NCBI GenBank assembly: GCA_003523225.1
Contig: DPGK01000026.1
Coordinates: 380-23,428 of the forward strand
Direction: 5' to 3'
DNA length: 23,049 nt
Source: Clostridiales bacterium
GTDB taxonomy: Bacteria; Bacillota; Clostridia; Oscillospirales; CAG-272
Part shown: positions 1 through 8,440 of the stretch, one piece after another
Numbering within the stretch: the first letter of the stretch is position 1
Layout of the letters: every line of letters starts with the position of its first letter
The notes under the pieces: model-generated
Seen by the model: the letters and a program-made list of their open reading frames with translations, nothing else
The model's database searches: none
What the model was told of the DNA's origin: nothing
Made by a program: the position numbers and the translations under genes

Positions 1-160
1 ACACAAGGGAGGCTAACGTATCCAGCCGTATTTGCGGTTGTGGGGCAAATTTGCAAATATCGGAAGTTTCAGTGTGATTACAGACACGCCAGAAACATAC
101 CCATATTGAGCTGTGCAAGCAAACGGCTTTGCCGGCGGTTATGACTACTTTCATTTTATA

Positions 161-1369
161 TCATTTTTCCGGTGTGCGTATATTTCTGTCCGGTTCAAGT
201 GAGCACTGGATATCCACCGTACCGTCCGACTTTACAAACGGAGATGCGGTATCGTTTTCGTACTTTACCCTGTCCTCCTCACGCCGGAAGTCCGGGATCT
301 CGTACATTCTGCCGTTTTCAAGGCAGCTCCGCCATCCGAGTATCCCGCACGACGCCATCGCCGTGGCGCGATAAACGTCAAAGAACGGTTCGCGCTTGCC
401 AAGCAGCACCTCGACAAATTCGCGGCAGACATAATAATCCCCGCCCGAATGACCGCACTTTGCCGCCTTATCTCCGTCATACGGGAAGGTCGGCGCATAT
501 ACGGAATCGCGCGGACTGCCCGCCGGTGTGTTGTATGAGTTGAAGCCGACACGTATGCGGCTGCCGTCAAATCTCACAGTCTCAACATCCCCCTCGGTGC
601 ATACGATCCTGTACCAGCTTCCGTGCGCGCCTACCGCGCCCCAGCCGCAGAAGGAAAAGACCGAGCCGTCCGACATTTTGCAGGTCATCTGAGCATACGG
701 GTCATTCCGCGCATATGTTCCGACCCCGACCTCCGGACGCTCCACAGCCTGAGCCGATATGTAAAGCGGCATGGCCTCCGTTGCATACATAATAGGTCCG
801 ACCGAATGAGTATTGTAGTACGTCGGCGGAATGTGGTTGCGCCAGTGTTCGGGAGTCGGCGCGTATCTCAGTCTCTCCGCCGTTGACATCGGGTGAATAT
901 ACTCGCCCTCACCGTGCACCGCTCTGCCCAGTATCCCGCTCTGATACACTCTACGCATTTCCTGACACGGCGCGGAATAGGGATAGTTTTCTATAAGCAT
1001 ATATTTTGCCCCGAGCTTTTCAGCCGCCTCGACCGCGCGCACAAGCTCAACGCCCTCCGCCATTGTGCAGTTGGAGGCGCACTCAGACAGCACCGATATC
1101 CCCTTTGCAAGCAGGCGTATTGCGTATCTCTGATGCTCACAGTAGTAGTTTGCCAGCACGCAGGCGTCCATGTCGTGCAAAATGAATTTCTCAAAATCCT
1201 CGTATACTCCCGCGCCTTCGGAAATGTACGGCTTGATCTTTTCAAGCTGCTTGGGGTCGCGGTCACACACCGCAACTATATCGGCTCCCGCCAGCTTGAG
1301 ACACGCCGCCAGCATGGTTCCCCGCCAGCAGCCGAACACACCTATTTTCGGTCTTCTTTCCTCGCTCAT
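161..1369 (-). CDS. Gfo/Idh/MocA-family protein, GH109-like
   Basis: This 402-residue protein has an N-terminal Rossmann NAD(P)-binding fold (GVFGCWRGT, residues 10-18; acidic end of beta-2 at VAVCDRD, 32-38) followed by the alpha/beta C-terminal domain of the Gfo/Idh/MocA family. The usual catalytic EKP motif is replaced by E96-C97-A98, so the lysine of ordinary sugar dehydrogenases is missing. Other motifs recall the NAD-dependent GH109 glycosidases: ENYPY (127-131), NTHSVGP (186-192), GHSGGDYY (306-313) and a C-terminal EIPDF (357-361). This likeness is from memory of the family, not an alignment. A cytoplasmic NAD-dependent glycosidase or sugar oxidoreductase is inferred. The ATG at 1369 is chosen because AAAGGA precedes it and because the longer ATG start at 1450 would place the consensus promoter (1422-1450) inside the gene. 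It lies downstream of the transporter operon but has its own promoter. Confidence 0.85.
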   Translation of the reverse strand: MSEERRPKIGVFGCWRGTMLAACLKLAGADIVAVCDRDPKQLEKIKPYISEGAGVYEDFEKFILHDMDACVLANYYCEHQRYAIRLLAKGISVLSECASNCTMAEGVELVRAVEAAEKLGAKYMLIENYPYSAPCQEMRRVYQSGILGRAVHGEGEYIHPMSTAERLRYAPTPEHWRNHIPPTYYNTHSVGPIMYATEAMPLYISAQAVERPEVGVGTYARNDPYAQMTCKMSDGSVFSFCGWGAVGAHGSWYRIVCTEGDVETVRFDGSRIRVGFNSYNTPAGSPRDSVYAPTFPYDGDKAAKCGHSGGDYYVCREFVEVLLGKREPFFDVYRATAMASCGILGWRSCLENGRMYEIPDFRREEDRVKYENDTASPFVKSDGTVDIQCSLEPDRNIRTPEK

Positions 1370-1421
1370 ATCCGCTGATTCCTTTCGTTTTATCCCGCGC
1401 ACGCAGGTTTTTTGTATTGAA

Positions 1422-1450
1422 ATTATAATTACTGCCTGTTCATTTGTCAA
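1422..1450 (-). promoter_or_regulatory. Consensus sigma-A promoter of the Gfo/Idh/MocA gene
   Basis: On the minus strand TTGACA (1445-1450) and TATAAT (1422-1427) are separated by exactly 17 bp, matching the sigma-A consensus at all twelve positions. Transcription would start near 1415, leaving a leader of about 45 nt before the ATG at 1369. It indicates that this gene can be expressed independently of the upstream transporter operon. Confidence 0.85.
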
Positions 1451-1555
1451 CAGTATTTTTGATCGTTTTAATCACTTTTACTGTTAAGTTTTCGCGAACC
1501 GTTTTTGTGCCTGTGCTAATACTATAAACGCGCGACTCGCCTTATATAGGTACGG

Positions 1556-1800
1556 TCAAAGACAGTTCGATAGCCGCTTTTTATTTGATGAAGCAGGCGC
1601 AAAGAAAAAGCTTCGCAAAAAGAAAGCCTCATGAGGGGATCTCGCTGCCTGCGGGCGGCGACAAGGGCTATGCGCCCTCAAGCCTTTTGAAAAAGGCTTG
1701 AGAAACCTTTTACTTTTACCTGCCCGCGCAGGCTTTACGACAGCCAATGGGGGCTGCCGCAAGCGGCAACCCCCATATGCGGTATAAATGCCGCAGGTGA
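1556..1800. repeat. Structured intergenic element, repeat-like, non-coding
   Basis: The gap between the last permease gene and the Gfo/Idh/MocA promoter (1451-1819) contains no convincing gene. An open frame at 1556-1762 on the minus strand has a low-complexity translation and no good ribosome binding site. The segment holds a perfect 12-bp inverted repeat (1677-1702, CTCAAGCCTTTT and its complement around GA), another hairpin at 1749-1774 and GC-rich blocks between them. Its layout recalls short intergenic elements that recur in Oscillospiraceae-type genomes. That is recollection, and only one copy is in this window. Confidence 0.4.
1749..1794 (-). terminator. Tandem hairpins after the transporter operon
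   Basis: Just after the stop codon at 1820, the minus-strand transcript meets two hairpins: GCGG/CCGC around an 8-nt loop (1779-1794), then a stronger GGGGG..TGCCGC / GCGGCA..CCCCC hairpin (1749-1774) with one internal mismatch. No clear T-tract follows, so these could be a weak terminator or a 3'-end stabiliser of the long operon mRNA. Confidence 0.4.
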
Positions 1801-1819
1801 AATATTTGTTTTTGCGGTA

Positions 1820-2944
1820 TCAGTCCGCGGTAAGTCCCGAACGCTCGATGCCCTGTACCAGGAAGCGCTGGCAGAACAGGTACATGATAACAAGCGGGAA
1901 GATTATCACAAGACCGCAGGTGTTGCGTATCGCGGAGTAATACAAGTTCTGTCCGGCGTAGTTCGTCTCAAGCACCCTCGGAATTTCAACCATATCCGGC
2001 ATAAGCCTGATCTTTGTGTTCGTAAAGAACAGATTGGTATAGAAGTCGTCAGTCCACTGCCATGAGAATGCAAACAGGAAAACTGTGATCATCATCGGAA
2101 TAGACAGCGGGAGAATGATCTGAAGGAAAGTGCGGAAAACGCCCGAACCGTCGATGTAGGCTGATTCTTCAAGCTCGTCAGGCACGCCGCGGAAGAACTG
2201 ACGCATCATGAAGATGTAAAGTCCGTTCTTGAATCCGAGACCTGTCAGAGACATGATGATAAGCGGCCAGAAGGAGTTATTGAGGTTCATAGCACCGCTT
2301 TCAATGATACTCTTGATGAAGGCGTTCTTGGAGGTCTCCGGGAAGATGTTGATCATCGAAAGAATGTTGTTCAGCCATTCAATGTTGCCTACAGTAGCGT
2401 GACCGGAAAGCAGATGGGTAATACCCAGCACGTCAAAGAAGCGGAACTTCATGAAGAGCGAAAGCTGAAGGGTCGGGTGCGGAACTATCATCGTCAGCAT
2501 GACGGCGAGGAACACGTACTTTGAGCCTCTGAATTTGAATTTTGCAAATCCGTAACCGATGAGGGTACATATAAATGTCTGGATAAGTGCCGTAGAAGCT
2601 GAAAGCAGCAGTGTGTTTCCGAATGCTTCCCAATAATCGTTGGCAAGTATCGCCCGGTAAGTGTCAAGCGTGAAGTGCATGGGTATAAGCCTTACTCTTA
2701 CGTCGACAAAATCCTCAGGCGCCATGACCGAACCGGAAATCATTGAGAAGAAGGGGTAAAGCACGATGTAGGAAATACCGATAAGAAGGACAAGACGGAA
2801 AATATACCATACGACCTTTCCGACGAAAGCACCGTTGATGAATTTTGCCTTAAGTCTGTCCTTAAGCGGAGTTCTTTCAAACTCTACTTTTATCTTGTTC
2901 TTGGATTCCTTTTTGATACGCGGAGATTCCTGTACGTTATTCAT
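1820..2944 (-). CDS. Carbohydrate ABC transporter permease, MalG-like (second pair)
   Basis: This 374-residue membrane protein has a MalG/CUT1 layout: a basic cytoplasmic N-terminus (1-40), a first membrane helix near 44-68, further hydrophobic helices, and the cytoplasmic EAA loop at 256-283 (ELEESAYIDGSGVF, ending in LPLSIP), which docks onto the ATPase. Family members are usually about 280 residues. The extra length is an insertion of roughly 50 residues near 175-222, after the QLSLFMKF segment, plus a long N-terminal tail. The ATG at 2944 follows a strong GAGGAGGT site, and the preceding permease gene ends 16 nt upstream. It is the last gene of the transporter operon and should pair with the permease at 2961-3950. 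Substrate unknown. Confidence 0.9.
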   Translation of the reverse strand: MNNVQESPRIKKESKNKIKVEFERTPLKDRLKAKFINGAFVGKVVWYIFRLVLLIGISYIVLYPFFSMISGSVMAPEDFVDVRVRLIPMHFTLDTYRAILANDYWEAFGNTLLLSASTALIQTFICTLIGYGFAKFKFRGSKYVFLAVMLTMIVPHPTLQLSLFMKFRFFDVLGITHLLSGHATVGNIEWLNNILSMINIFPETSKNAFIKSIIESGAMNLNNSFWPLIIMSLTGLGFKNGLYIFMMRQFFRGVPDELEESAYIDGSGVFRTFLQIILPLSIPMMITVFLFAFSWQWTDDFYTNLFFTNTKIRLMPDMVEIPRVLETNYAGQNLYYSAIRNTCGLVIIFPLVIMYLFCQRFLVQGIERSGLTAD

Positions 2945-2960
2945 TTGTACTTACCTCCTC

Positions 2961-3950
2961 TCAGTCTTTCTTCTGGTAGAAGACGACACCGGAGAATATC
3001 GCGGCGACAACTCCTACTATCAGCATAACAATGAGGAAGTATATCCACGACATTGCGGAGCTGATAACGTTACCGTTTGTTTGTGTGTACTTTGCTGCAA
3101 TGAACTTCATAACCGTGTTGGAGTCGGTCGTGAACGAGTCTATGATCGTATAAACAGCGTTGACAAGTATCATAGGGCTTATCATCGGGAAAGTTATCTT
3201 CCAGAAGGTCTCCCAGCTTGAGGCACCGTCTATCTGGCAGGACTCATAAATTGCAGGGGAAATGGACTGAAGTCCGGCAAGGAATATAAGCATCTGAACG
3301 CCGGAACGGTTTACGATATCGTAGATGTTGTTGATTGCAGATACAACATAATCGACTATCTCGGTACCGACCTTCATATTTGAGAACAGATACTCAATGT
3401 CTATTGCCGAAACCAGCTCAGCCGTGGTGCTCTGTCCGGAGTTGCTGATACTGTCTGTCTCCTCTCCGTATTCAGCCATGATATTCTGCGCGTTTATTGA
3501 CTCCATAAGACCGGTTGAAAGGATAACGGGTATGAAGAATATCGCACGGAATACCGCACGTCCCGCCATCTTCTGGTTCAGAAGGACCGCCATGAAGAGC
3601 GAGAAAATGATGATCGCGGGAATATCGAACAGAAGCTCCTGAATACCAACAAGCAGGGTCTGCGCGAACTTGGGGTCGTTGATAAGTGCCTCTTCATAGT
3701 TCTGCCAGCCTACGAACTCTGTAACAAGTCCGCCACCTGCCTGTACGCTGATGCGCTGGAAGCTGTACTTGATAGAGTCGAAAATCACGGGCAGATAGAT
3801 CAGTACAAAGCCGATCACGAAGGGCAGGACAAACAGCCAGCCCGACCGCGCCTTGCGCCTGTCAAGAGAGGCAATGCGGCGTTTCTTCGGCTGCTTGGCG
3901 CCGGCGCCCTTGGTGCTAACAGTATTTTTAAGTTGAATATCGTTTGTCAC
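2961..3950 (-). CDS. Sugar ABC transporter permease, MalF/UgpA-like (second pair)
   Basis: This 329-residue integral membrane protein has the MalF/UgpA fold typical of carbohydrate importers. A basic N-terminus (1-36) precedes the first helix (38-58), and the EAA loop is at 235-258 (YESCQIDGASSWETFW..FP). About 60 polar residues near 150-215, with no membrane segment, lie where this family normally has a shorter external loop. The start is GTG at 3950, supported by GAGGTG 6 nt upstream. The DUF5696 gene stops 16 nt before it and the MalG-like partner starts 16 nt after its end, so the genes are clearly co-transcribed. No ATPase is encoded nearby. Confidence 0.9.
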   Translation of the reverse strand: MTNDIQLKNTVSTKGAGAKQPKKRRIASLDRRKARSGWLFVLPFVIGFVLIYLPVIFDSIKYSFQRISVQAGGGLVTEFVGWQNYEEALINDPKFAQTLLVGIQELLFDIPAIIIFSLFMAVLLNQKMAGRAVFRAIFFIPVILSTGLMESINAQNIMAEYGEETDSISNSGQSTTAELVSAIDIEYLFSNMKVGTEIVDYVVSAINNIYDIVNRSGVQMLIFLAGLQSISPAIYESCQIDGASSWETFWKITFPMISPMILVNAVYTIIDSFTTDSNTVMKFIAAKYTQTNGNVISSAMSWIYFLIVMLIVGVVAAIFSGVVFYQKKD

Positions 3951-3966
3951 TTAAAGCACCTCTCTT

Positions 3967-6900
3967 TCAATCATTTGCAGTGAAGTAAACGCTGTTACCG
4001 TCGGGCGTTACCTTTACGCCGCCGTTGCGGGCGATCGTGTAGGTGGTGCCGTCAAGCACTACGGTCACATCAAAGAAGTTGTAGTTAAGAATGAAGAATA
4101 TTCCATTCTCGTATGTTACCTTGACGATGTTGCCGCCGTCATCGGTATACTTGGTGTACTTGTACTCGCCGTCATCCTCTTCGTCGGAAGTATCGGGAGT
4201 GGTATCCGGAGTTGTGGGATCGGTTGAGATCGCCGGCAGCTCGGGGATCTTCTCAACGATCTCGGAGGCGATATCATAGCACTGGGCAACGATATCACGT
4301 GCAAGCAGGAACAGCTTATCTGCTTCTGCAGCCAGCTTTGCGGACTCGTCCTTGGCATACTGAACGTCTGCCTTGAACCCGGCGGAATACTGTGCATCGG
4401 GAAGGAGAACCTCTGCCGCATATGCCGCGTTGTCGGCTGCGGTGAGAGCGGAACGTCTCTGGTTCTCGATCTTCTTGATGATACTGTTGATGGTCGTTAC
4501 CTGACCGCTTGCTTTGCGCTTTGCAGTGCTCTGAGCAGTGGTGGCGTTGCGGTAAGCCGTGGCAGCGTCGGTCTTTGCCTTCTTCGCCGCGTCATCAGCC
4601 TGCTTGGCGTTGTTGTACTCGGCATCGGCGGCGAGAAATACGGCGTTATCAGCGTCATACTGAGCCTTGCCGGCACTTGCTTCTACCGCCGCCTTGGCAT
4701 TATTGAGAGCTGCAAGTCTGGTGTCAACAGTTGTCTTCTGGGTTGCGTAGCTGTAAACCACAGATGCGATCTTGGTGTCCTTGTTCTTGAGCGCGGTGTA
4801 AGCGTCGTTGCTGGCGGTAGCCGCGTCAGTGTACTTCTGGTTAGCTGCTGCGTAAGCATCGGGATTGGCGTTCTTGTCGATAGCGTCTCTTGCTTCCTTG
4901 GCGGCTGTCATTGCAGCGTATGCGGTCTCAAAGGCTGCCTTCAGGCTGAGAGCCTCGGCGTCAGCAGTGGCAAGAGCCTCGTCGAGCGCGGTCTTGCGGG
5001 TCACAAGTGTCGCCTCAGCCGCATCATAGCTGGTCTGAGCAGAGTTCATTGTTGCAACGAGCTTGGCGTGAGCTGCATTTTCGGAAGAATCAAGCGCCGC
5101 TTTTGCAGCAGTGCGCAGTGCAGTCTTTTCGGCAAGCACCTTGGCGGTTTCCGCAGCGTCGTTTGTAGTAGTTTCGACCAGAGCTGCATAGGTATCGATA
5201 TCGGCAGTTGCCTGCTTGTAGTCGGCGACATACTGCTTGATAGTATCAAGCTGGTCGAAAAGTCCGCGGTCTGTACGTCCGGTGGTGGGATCGATCACCG
5301 CACCCGTCCCGTAGTAGCTGTTGCTGATGGTTGTAAGCGCGTTCTGTGCGGTAGTTACGGAATCGATACGTCCGGAGAGTGCTTTCTTGCGAAGCTCCTC
5401 GGCAAGCTTTGCTTCCGCAGCCTCTTTTTCAGCCTGCGCGGCTTCCTCAAGAGCCTTGAGATCGGCTTCGATCTCATCTGCATCGGGAACACGTTCACCG
5501 ATCAGGAATTCGTGACCGACGATCTGAAGGAGCTGCAGGTCACGTGTCAGCTCGTTGAGCTTGGTGTAATACTTTACAATGTCGTCCTTGAGAATGTCAT
5601 AACGCACCGAGTAGTACTGGCTGAGGTTTCTGTCTTCCTTCAGCTTTTCATAGTTCTGATAGCAGAGCGTGAAGTTGATGCTTGCTCCGTTTTCGATCGC
5701 CTTCAGGAAGCTGTAACCGATGTTACCGTCCATATTGATAGGCGAACCGGACATCTGCACATAGCTGTGAAGCACAACACCGATGAAAGGCACTGCATTG
5801 CTGGATTTGTTGAAACGGCTGGAATCCAGCGGTACATTCATAATGTAGTCAATGTACTTCCAGGTGTACGCGTTTGCTCCGTCTGTCATGACTTCATCGA
5901 AGTCCTCGGACATGGTCTTGAACAGATCTACCGTGAACTCCTCGGAGTCTGCGCGGTGGTAAGGCTCATCCTCATCGAAGTCGGAGTTGAGGTCCGTTCC
6001 GAGAGTTGCGACCGAAATACCGCTCTTGCAGCCTTCCGGATAATACTTGAGCAGGTTCTCTGAGAGCTTGTTGTAGAAATGAGTGAAATACGCGGGAGAT
6101 ATTGCAAGCTCGTAGCGACCTACATAAGTCTGCATTGTGGCGCTGTAATATCTCTTTGAGGTGTACTGGTCGTTTATGGTTCTGACGGCGTGCTTCTTGA
6201 GAGACAGTCCGTCAAACAGCGTATCGGTTTCACCGCTTGCGTAAACAAAGTCGAAGTCCGGGAAGATGCCGAAGCCTTTTTCGTTGGCGTACTTGACAAG
6301 CTCCTCGTATCCGTCTTTGCCGCCGACCGATTTTTCCCACTTAAGATTGTACGGCACCTGGCTGTACATACCGCCGTTTGCAAAACCGGTAAGTCTGAAT
6401 TTGATGTTTGTGATCCCGCTTTCCGCAAGATCGTCGTATATAGTCTTTATATCCTCGAAAGTGGTAAGCGGGGTCATTACATTGACCGGAACTGAAAGGA
6501 TCTTCTCAACGGTCTCAATAGTTCCGAATGTCTGCAGGTAAAGCGGGATATCCTCGTTTACATCCGCCTCGGTGAGCTTTGTCAGGTCGCCCTTGGATAC
6601 AAGATAATCGCGGTAAGCCTGAGCCATACCCATCCATGTGGGGGAATAATAGTCGGTGATTCCCTTTTCCTCGGCGATCTTCTCGTCGGTCAGCATGATG
6701 TAACGGATCTTGTAGTTTCCGACGTATTTACGGGAGGAAACGACCGTCCACTGTGCGTTTGAACCGACTGAGATGATGTTTGCAAGGTTCATGTTGTCAC
6801 GCGGTCTGGGATAGAACTGCATTTCAACATAGTTGTACTTGTGGACGCCGCTTGTGTGGTTGGTCGAGAGAGTGGCAAGAGAGTCGCCTTCCTCGATTAT

Positions 6901-8415
6901 AGCCACAAATCCGCGATCCTCTTTGTAAACGGATTCCACATCCTCGTACACGGCGGGAGTGACAACTTTTCCGTCTGCGTCATATTCCGCCTCGCTGACA
7001 AGCTGCTTGTCTGTGCGTGTCTCGTGGTAGTTGGACACGATACCGAAAACGGGATATCTGATGACCTCGGTGTGACCGCCCGTTATCTCGTGGTAAGCAT
7101 AGTCCTGACCGTAAACCTTACCGCTGACGATAGTTGAGCCTTTGTTTACCAGCTCCTCGTGACGGAACAGTGTTCCCGAACCGTCGGGGAAGAAGTTGTA
7201 GCCTGTAAAGGTATCGGTCTTGTCGTCAAGGTAGTAGTTTGCGCCTGCGCCCATGAAGGGGAGAACGCTGATGTAGGTCAGCTGATAAAGTGACTCGGTG
7301 AAACGCAGACCGTTTACCGGAACTCTTACGGACATGCCCCATTCGTCAAGCGTGTACTCAAGCGCGAGCTTGAACAGAGCCGGAGCCTTGTCGCCTTCGC
7401 TGTCATATTCGGCGTCCGCATGGTCCTTATCAAGCTCCTCGTAGGTGTACTGAGGAACATAGGTCTTGATAAGAGTTTCTATCTGCATTGTCTCAGTGAG
7501 GGTGGCGTCGGGAGTGAAAACGTAAATGGCGTGCTCCTTGCAGATCGGATAGAGCAGTATCATTTCGTTTTTCAGCGTCTCGGTCTCAGCCTCGTTGATG
7601 TCATAGCGGTCATAGTGCGCTCTGAGCTTGTTGAACATGAACCAGCTGCTGTTACCGGATTCGGTGATGATCTTGGTGTACATCGACTCATGGTAATAGT
7701 CGCGCCAGTTTACTTCTCTGACCAGTATCGGCTCGGCAAGCTCCATTCCGGTTTCCTTGGAGTAGTACTTACCGTCCCGTTCGTAGCAGAGGTTTTCATT
7801 GATAACGCCCTTTTCCGCAAGCTCGCGGGACTCGGCGTTTATTTCCGCAGCGTAAACGTCAAGGATGTTTTCCTCAAATCTTTCCTTGAGTATGCGCTTG
7901 GGAACCAGCATACGGTTTTCTTCACGTCCGATCGTGTATTCGACGCGGATACCGTTTTTGATATTTTTGAACTTGATCTGTCCGCGGGAGGCAGCCTCCT
8001 CAAAGCTGTACATGAACTTTTCGGTATCGTTGTCCTTGTACTTGACAACGATCTGAGAAAGCAGCTGCTTTTTGACGGAATCTGAACCCGATGTCGCAAC
8101 ATCGTAGGGGTTGGAGAACAGGATCTGTCCGGACGCCGTGTTCTTTGTGGCAACCTCACCGGTAAAGGTGTCTACCCAAAGCTGGTATCCGTTCTTTTCA
8201 TACATAAGATCCATCTCCGCGAGCTTTTCCTCAGCGGATTCGAATTTAGTTGTGAGATATTGTGCAAGTGTTGCCTCGTAATCTATCTCATCGGTTTCCT
8301 TCTTGGTCTGTTCGTCGATTTCGTAGACGGGGGTAATCTTTTTTGCGGATATACCTATCGTCAGCGTACCGAGCAGTAACACAACAGTCAAGAGTGCCGC
8401 TAAAATTCTTTTCAT
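3967..8415 (-). CDS. Secreted DUF5696-type protein with long Ala-rich coiled coil
   Basis: This 1482-residue protein begins with a signal peptide (MKRILAALLTVVLLLGTLTIGISA). An N-terminal region of about 570 residues looks rich in beta structure. Residues about 600-970 look like a glycoside-hydrolase-type (beta/alpha) barrel: a repeated strand pattern with FRLTGFANGGMYS (673-685), FPDFDF (718-723), LGTDLNSDFDED (805-816) and PFIGVVLHSYVQMSGSPIN (876-894). Acidic residues D720, D722, D808 and D811 are catalytic candidates only. Residues about 980-1390 form an Ala/Lys/Asp-rich helical coiled coil, then a Pro/Thr linker (PTTPDTTPDT), an acidic patch and a small C-terminal beta domain. The DUF5696 call is from recalled motifs and the recurrent neighbourhood with permeases and YIP1 proteins. 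The ATG at 8415 has GGAGGAG upstream. The enzymatic role is inferred. Confidence 0.8.
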   Translation of the reverse strand: MKRILAALLTVVLLLGTLTIGISAKKITPVYEIDEQTKKETDEIDYEATLAQYLTTKFESAEEKLAEMDLMYEKNGYQLWVDTFTGEVATKNTASGQILFSNPYDVATSGSDSVKKQLLSQIVVKYKDNDTEKFMYSFEEAASRGQIKFKNIKNGIRVEYTIGREENRMLVPKRILKERFEENILDVYAAEINAESRELAEKGVINENLCYERDGKYYSKETGMELAEPILVREVNWRDYYHESMYTKIITESGNSSWFMFNKLRAHYDRYDINEAETETLKNEMILLYPICKEHAIYVFTPDATLTETMQIETLIKTYVPQYTYEELDKDHADAEYDSEGDKAPALFKLALEYTLDEWGMSVRVPVNGLRFTESLYQLTYISVLPFMGAGANYYLDDKTDTFTGYNFFPDGSGTLFRHEELVNKGSTIVSGKVYGQDYAYHEITGGHTEVIRYPVFGIVSNYHETRTDKQLVSEAEYDADGKVVTPAVYEDVESVYKEDRGFVAIIEEGDSLATLSTNHTSGVHKYNYVEMQFYPRPRDNMNLANIISVGSNAQWTVVSSRKYVGNYKIRYIMLTDEKIAEEKGITDYYSPTWMGMAQAYRDYLVSKGDLTKLTEADVNEDIPLYLQTFGTIETVEKILSVPVNVMTPLTTFEDIKTIYDDLAESGITNIKFRLTGFANGGMYSQVPYNLKWEKSVGGKDGYEELVKYANEKGFGIFPDFDFVYASGETDTLFDGLSLKKHAVRTINDQYTSKRYYSATMQTYVGRYELAISPAYFTHFYNKLSENLLKYYPEGCKSGISVATLGTDLNSDFDEDEPYHRADSEEFTVDLFKTMSEDFDEVMTDGANAYTWKYIDYIMNVPLDSSRFNKSSNAVPFIGVVLHSYVQMSGSPINMDGNIGYSFLKAIENGASINFTLCYQNYEKLKEDRNLSQYYSVRYDILKDDIVKYYTKLNELTRDLQLLQIVGHEFLIGERVPDADEIEADLKALEEAAQAEKEAAEAKLAEELRKKALSGRIDSVTTAQNALTTISNSYYGTGAVIDPTTGRTDRGLFDQLDTIKQYVADYKQATADIDTYAALVETTTNDAAETAKVLAEKTALRTAAKAALDSSENAAHAKLVATMNSAQTSYDAAEATLVTRKTALDEALATADAEALSLKAAFETAYAAMTAAKEARDAIDKNANPDAYAAANQKYTDAATASNDAYTALKNKDTKIASVVYSYATQKTTVDTRLAALNNAKAAVEASAGKAQYDADNAVFLAADAEYNNAKQADDAAKKAKTDAATAYRNATTAQSTAKRKASGQVTTINSIIKKIENQRRSALTAADNAAYAAEVLLPDAQYSAGFKADVQYAKDESAKLAAEADKLFLLARDIVAQCYDIASEIVEKIPELPAISTDPTTPDTTPDTSDEEDDGEYKYTKYTDDGGNIVKVTYENGIFFILNYNFFDVTVVLDGTTYTIARNGGVKVTPDGNSVYFTAND

Positions 8416-8440
8416 ATTAATCTTAATCTCCTCCTGTTTG

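Noticed and set aside
1556..1762. 68-codon open frame, minus strand
   Set aside because: Low-complexity translation, no good ribosome binding site, and overlap with hairpins; better explained as a structured non-coding element.
5068..6063. Long open frame on the plus strand (331 codons)
   Set aside because: It is antisense to the DUF5696 gene and mirrors its codon bias; no ribosome binding site or promoter.
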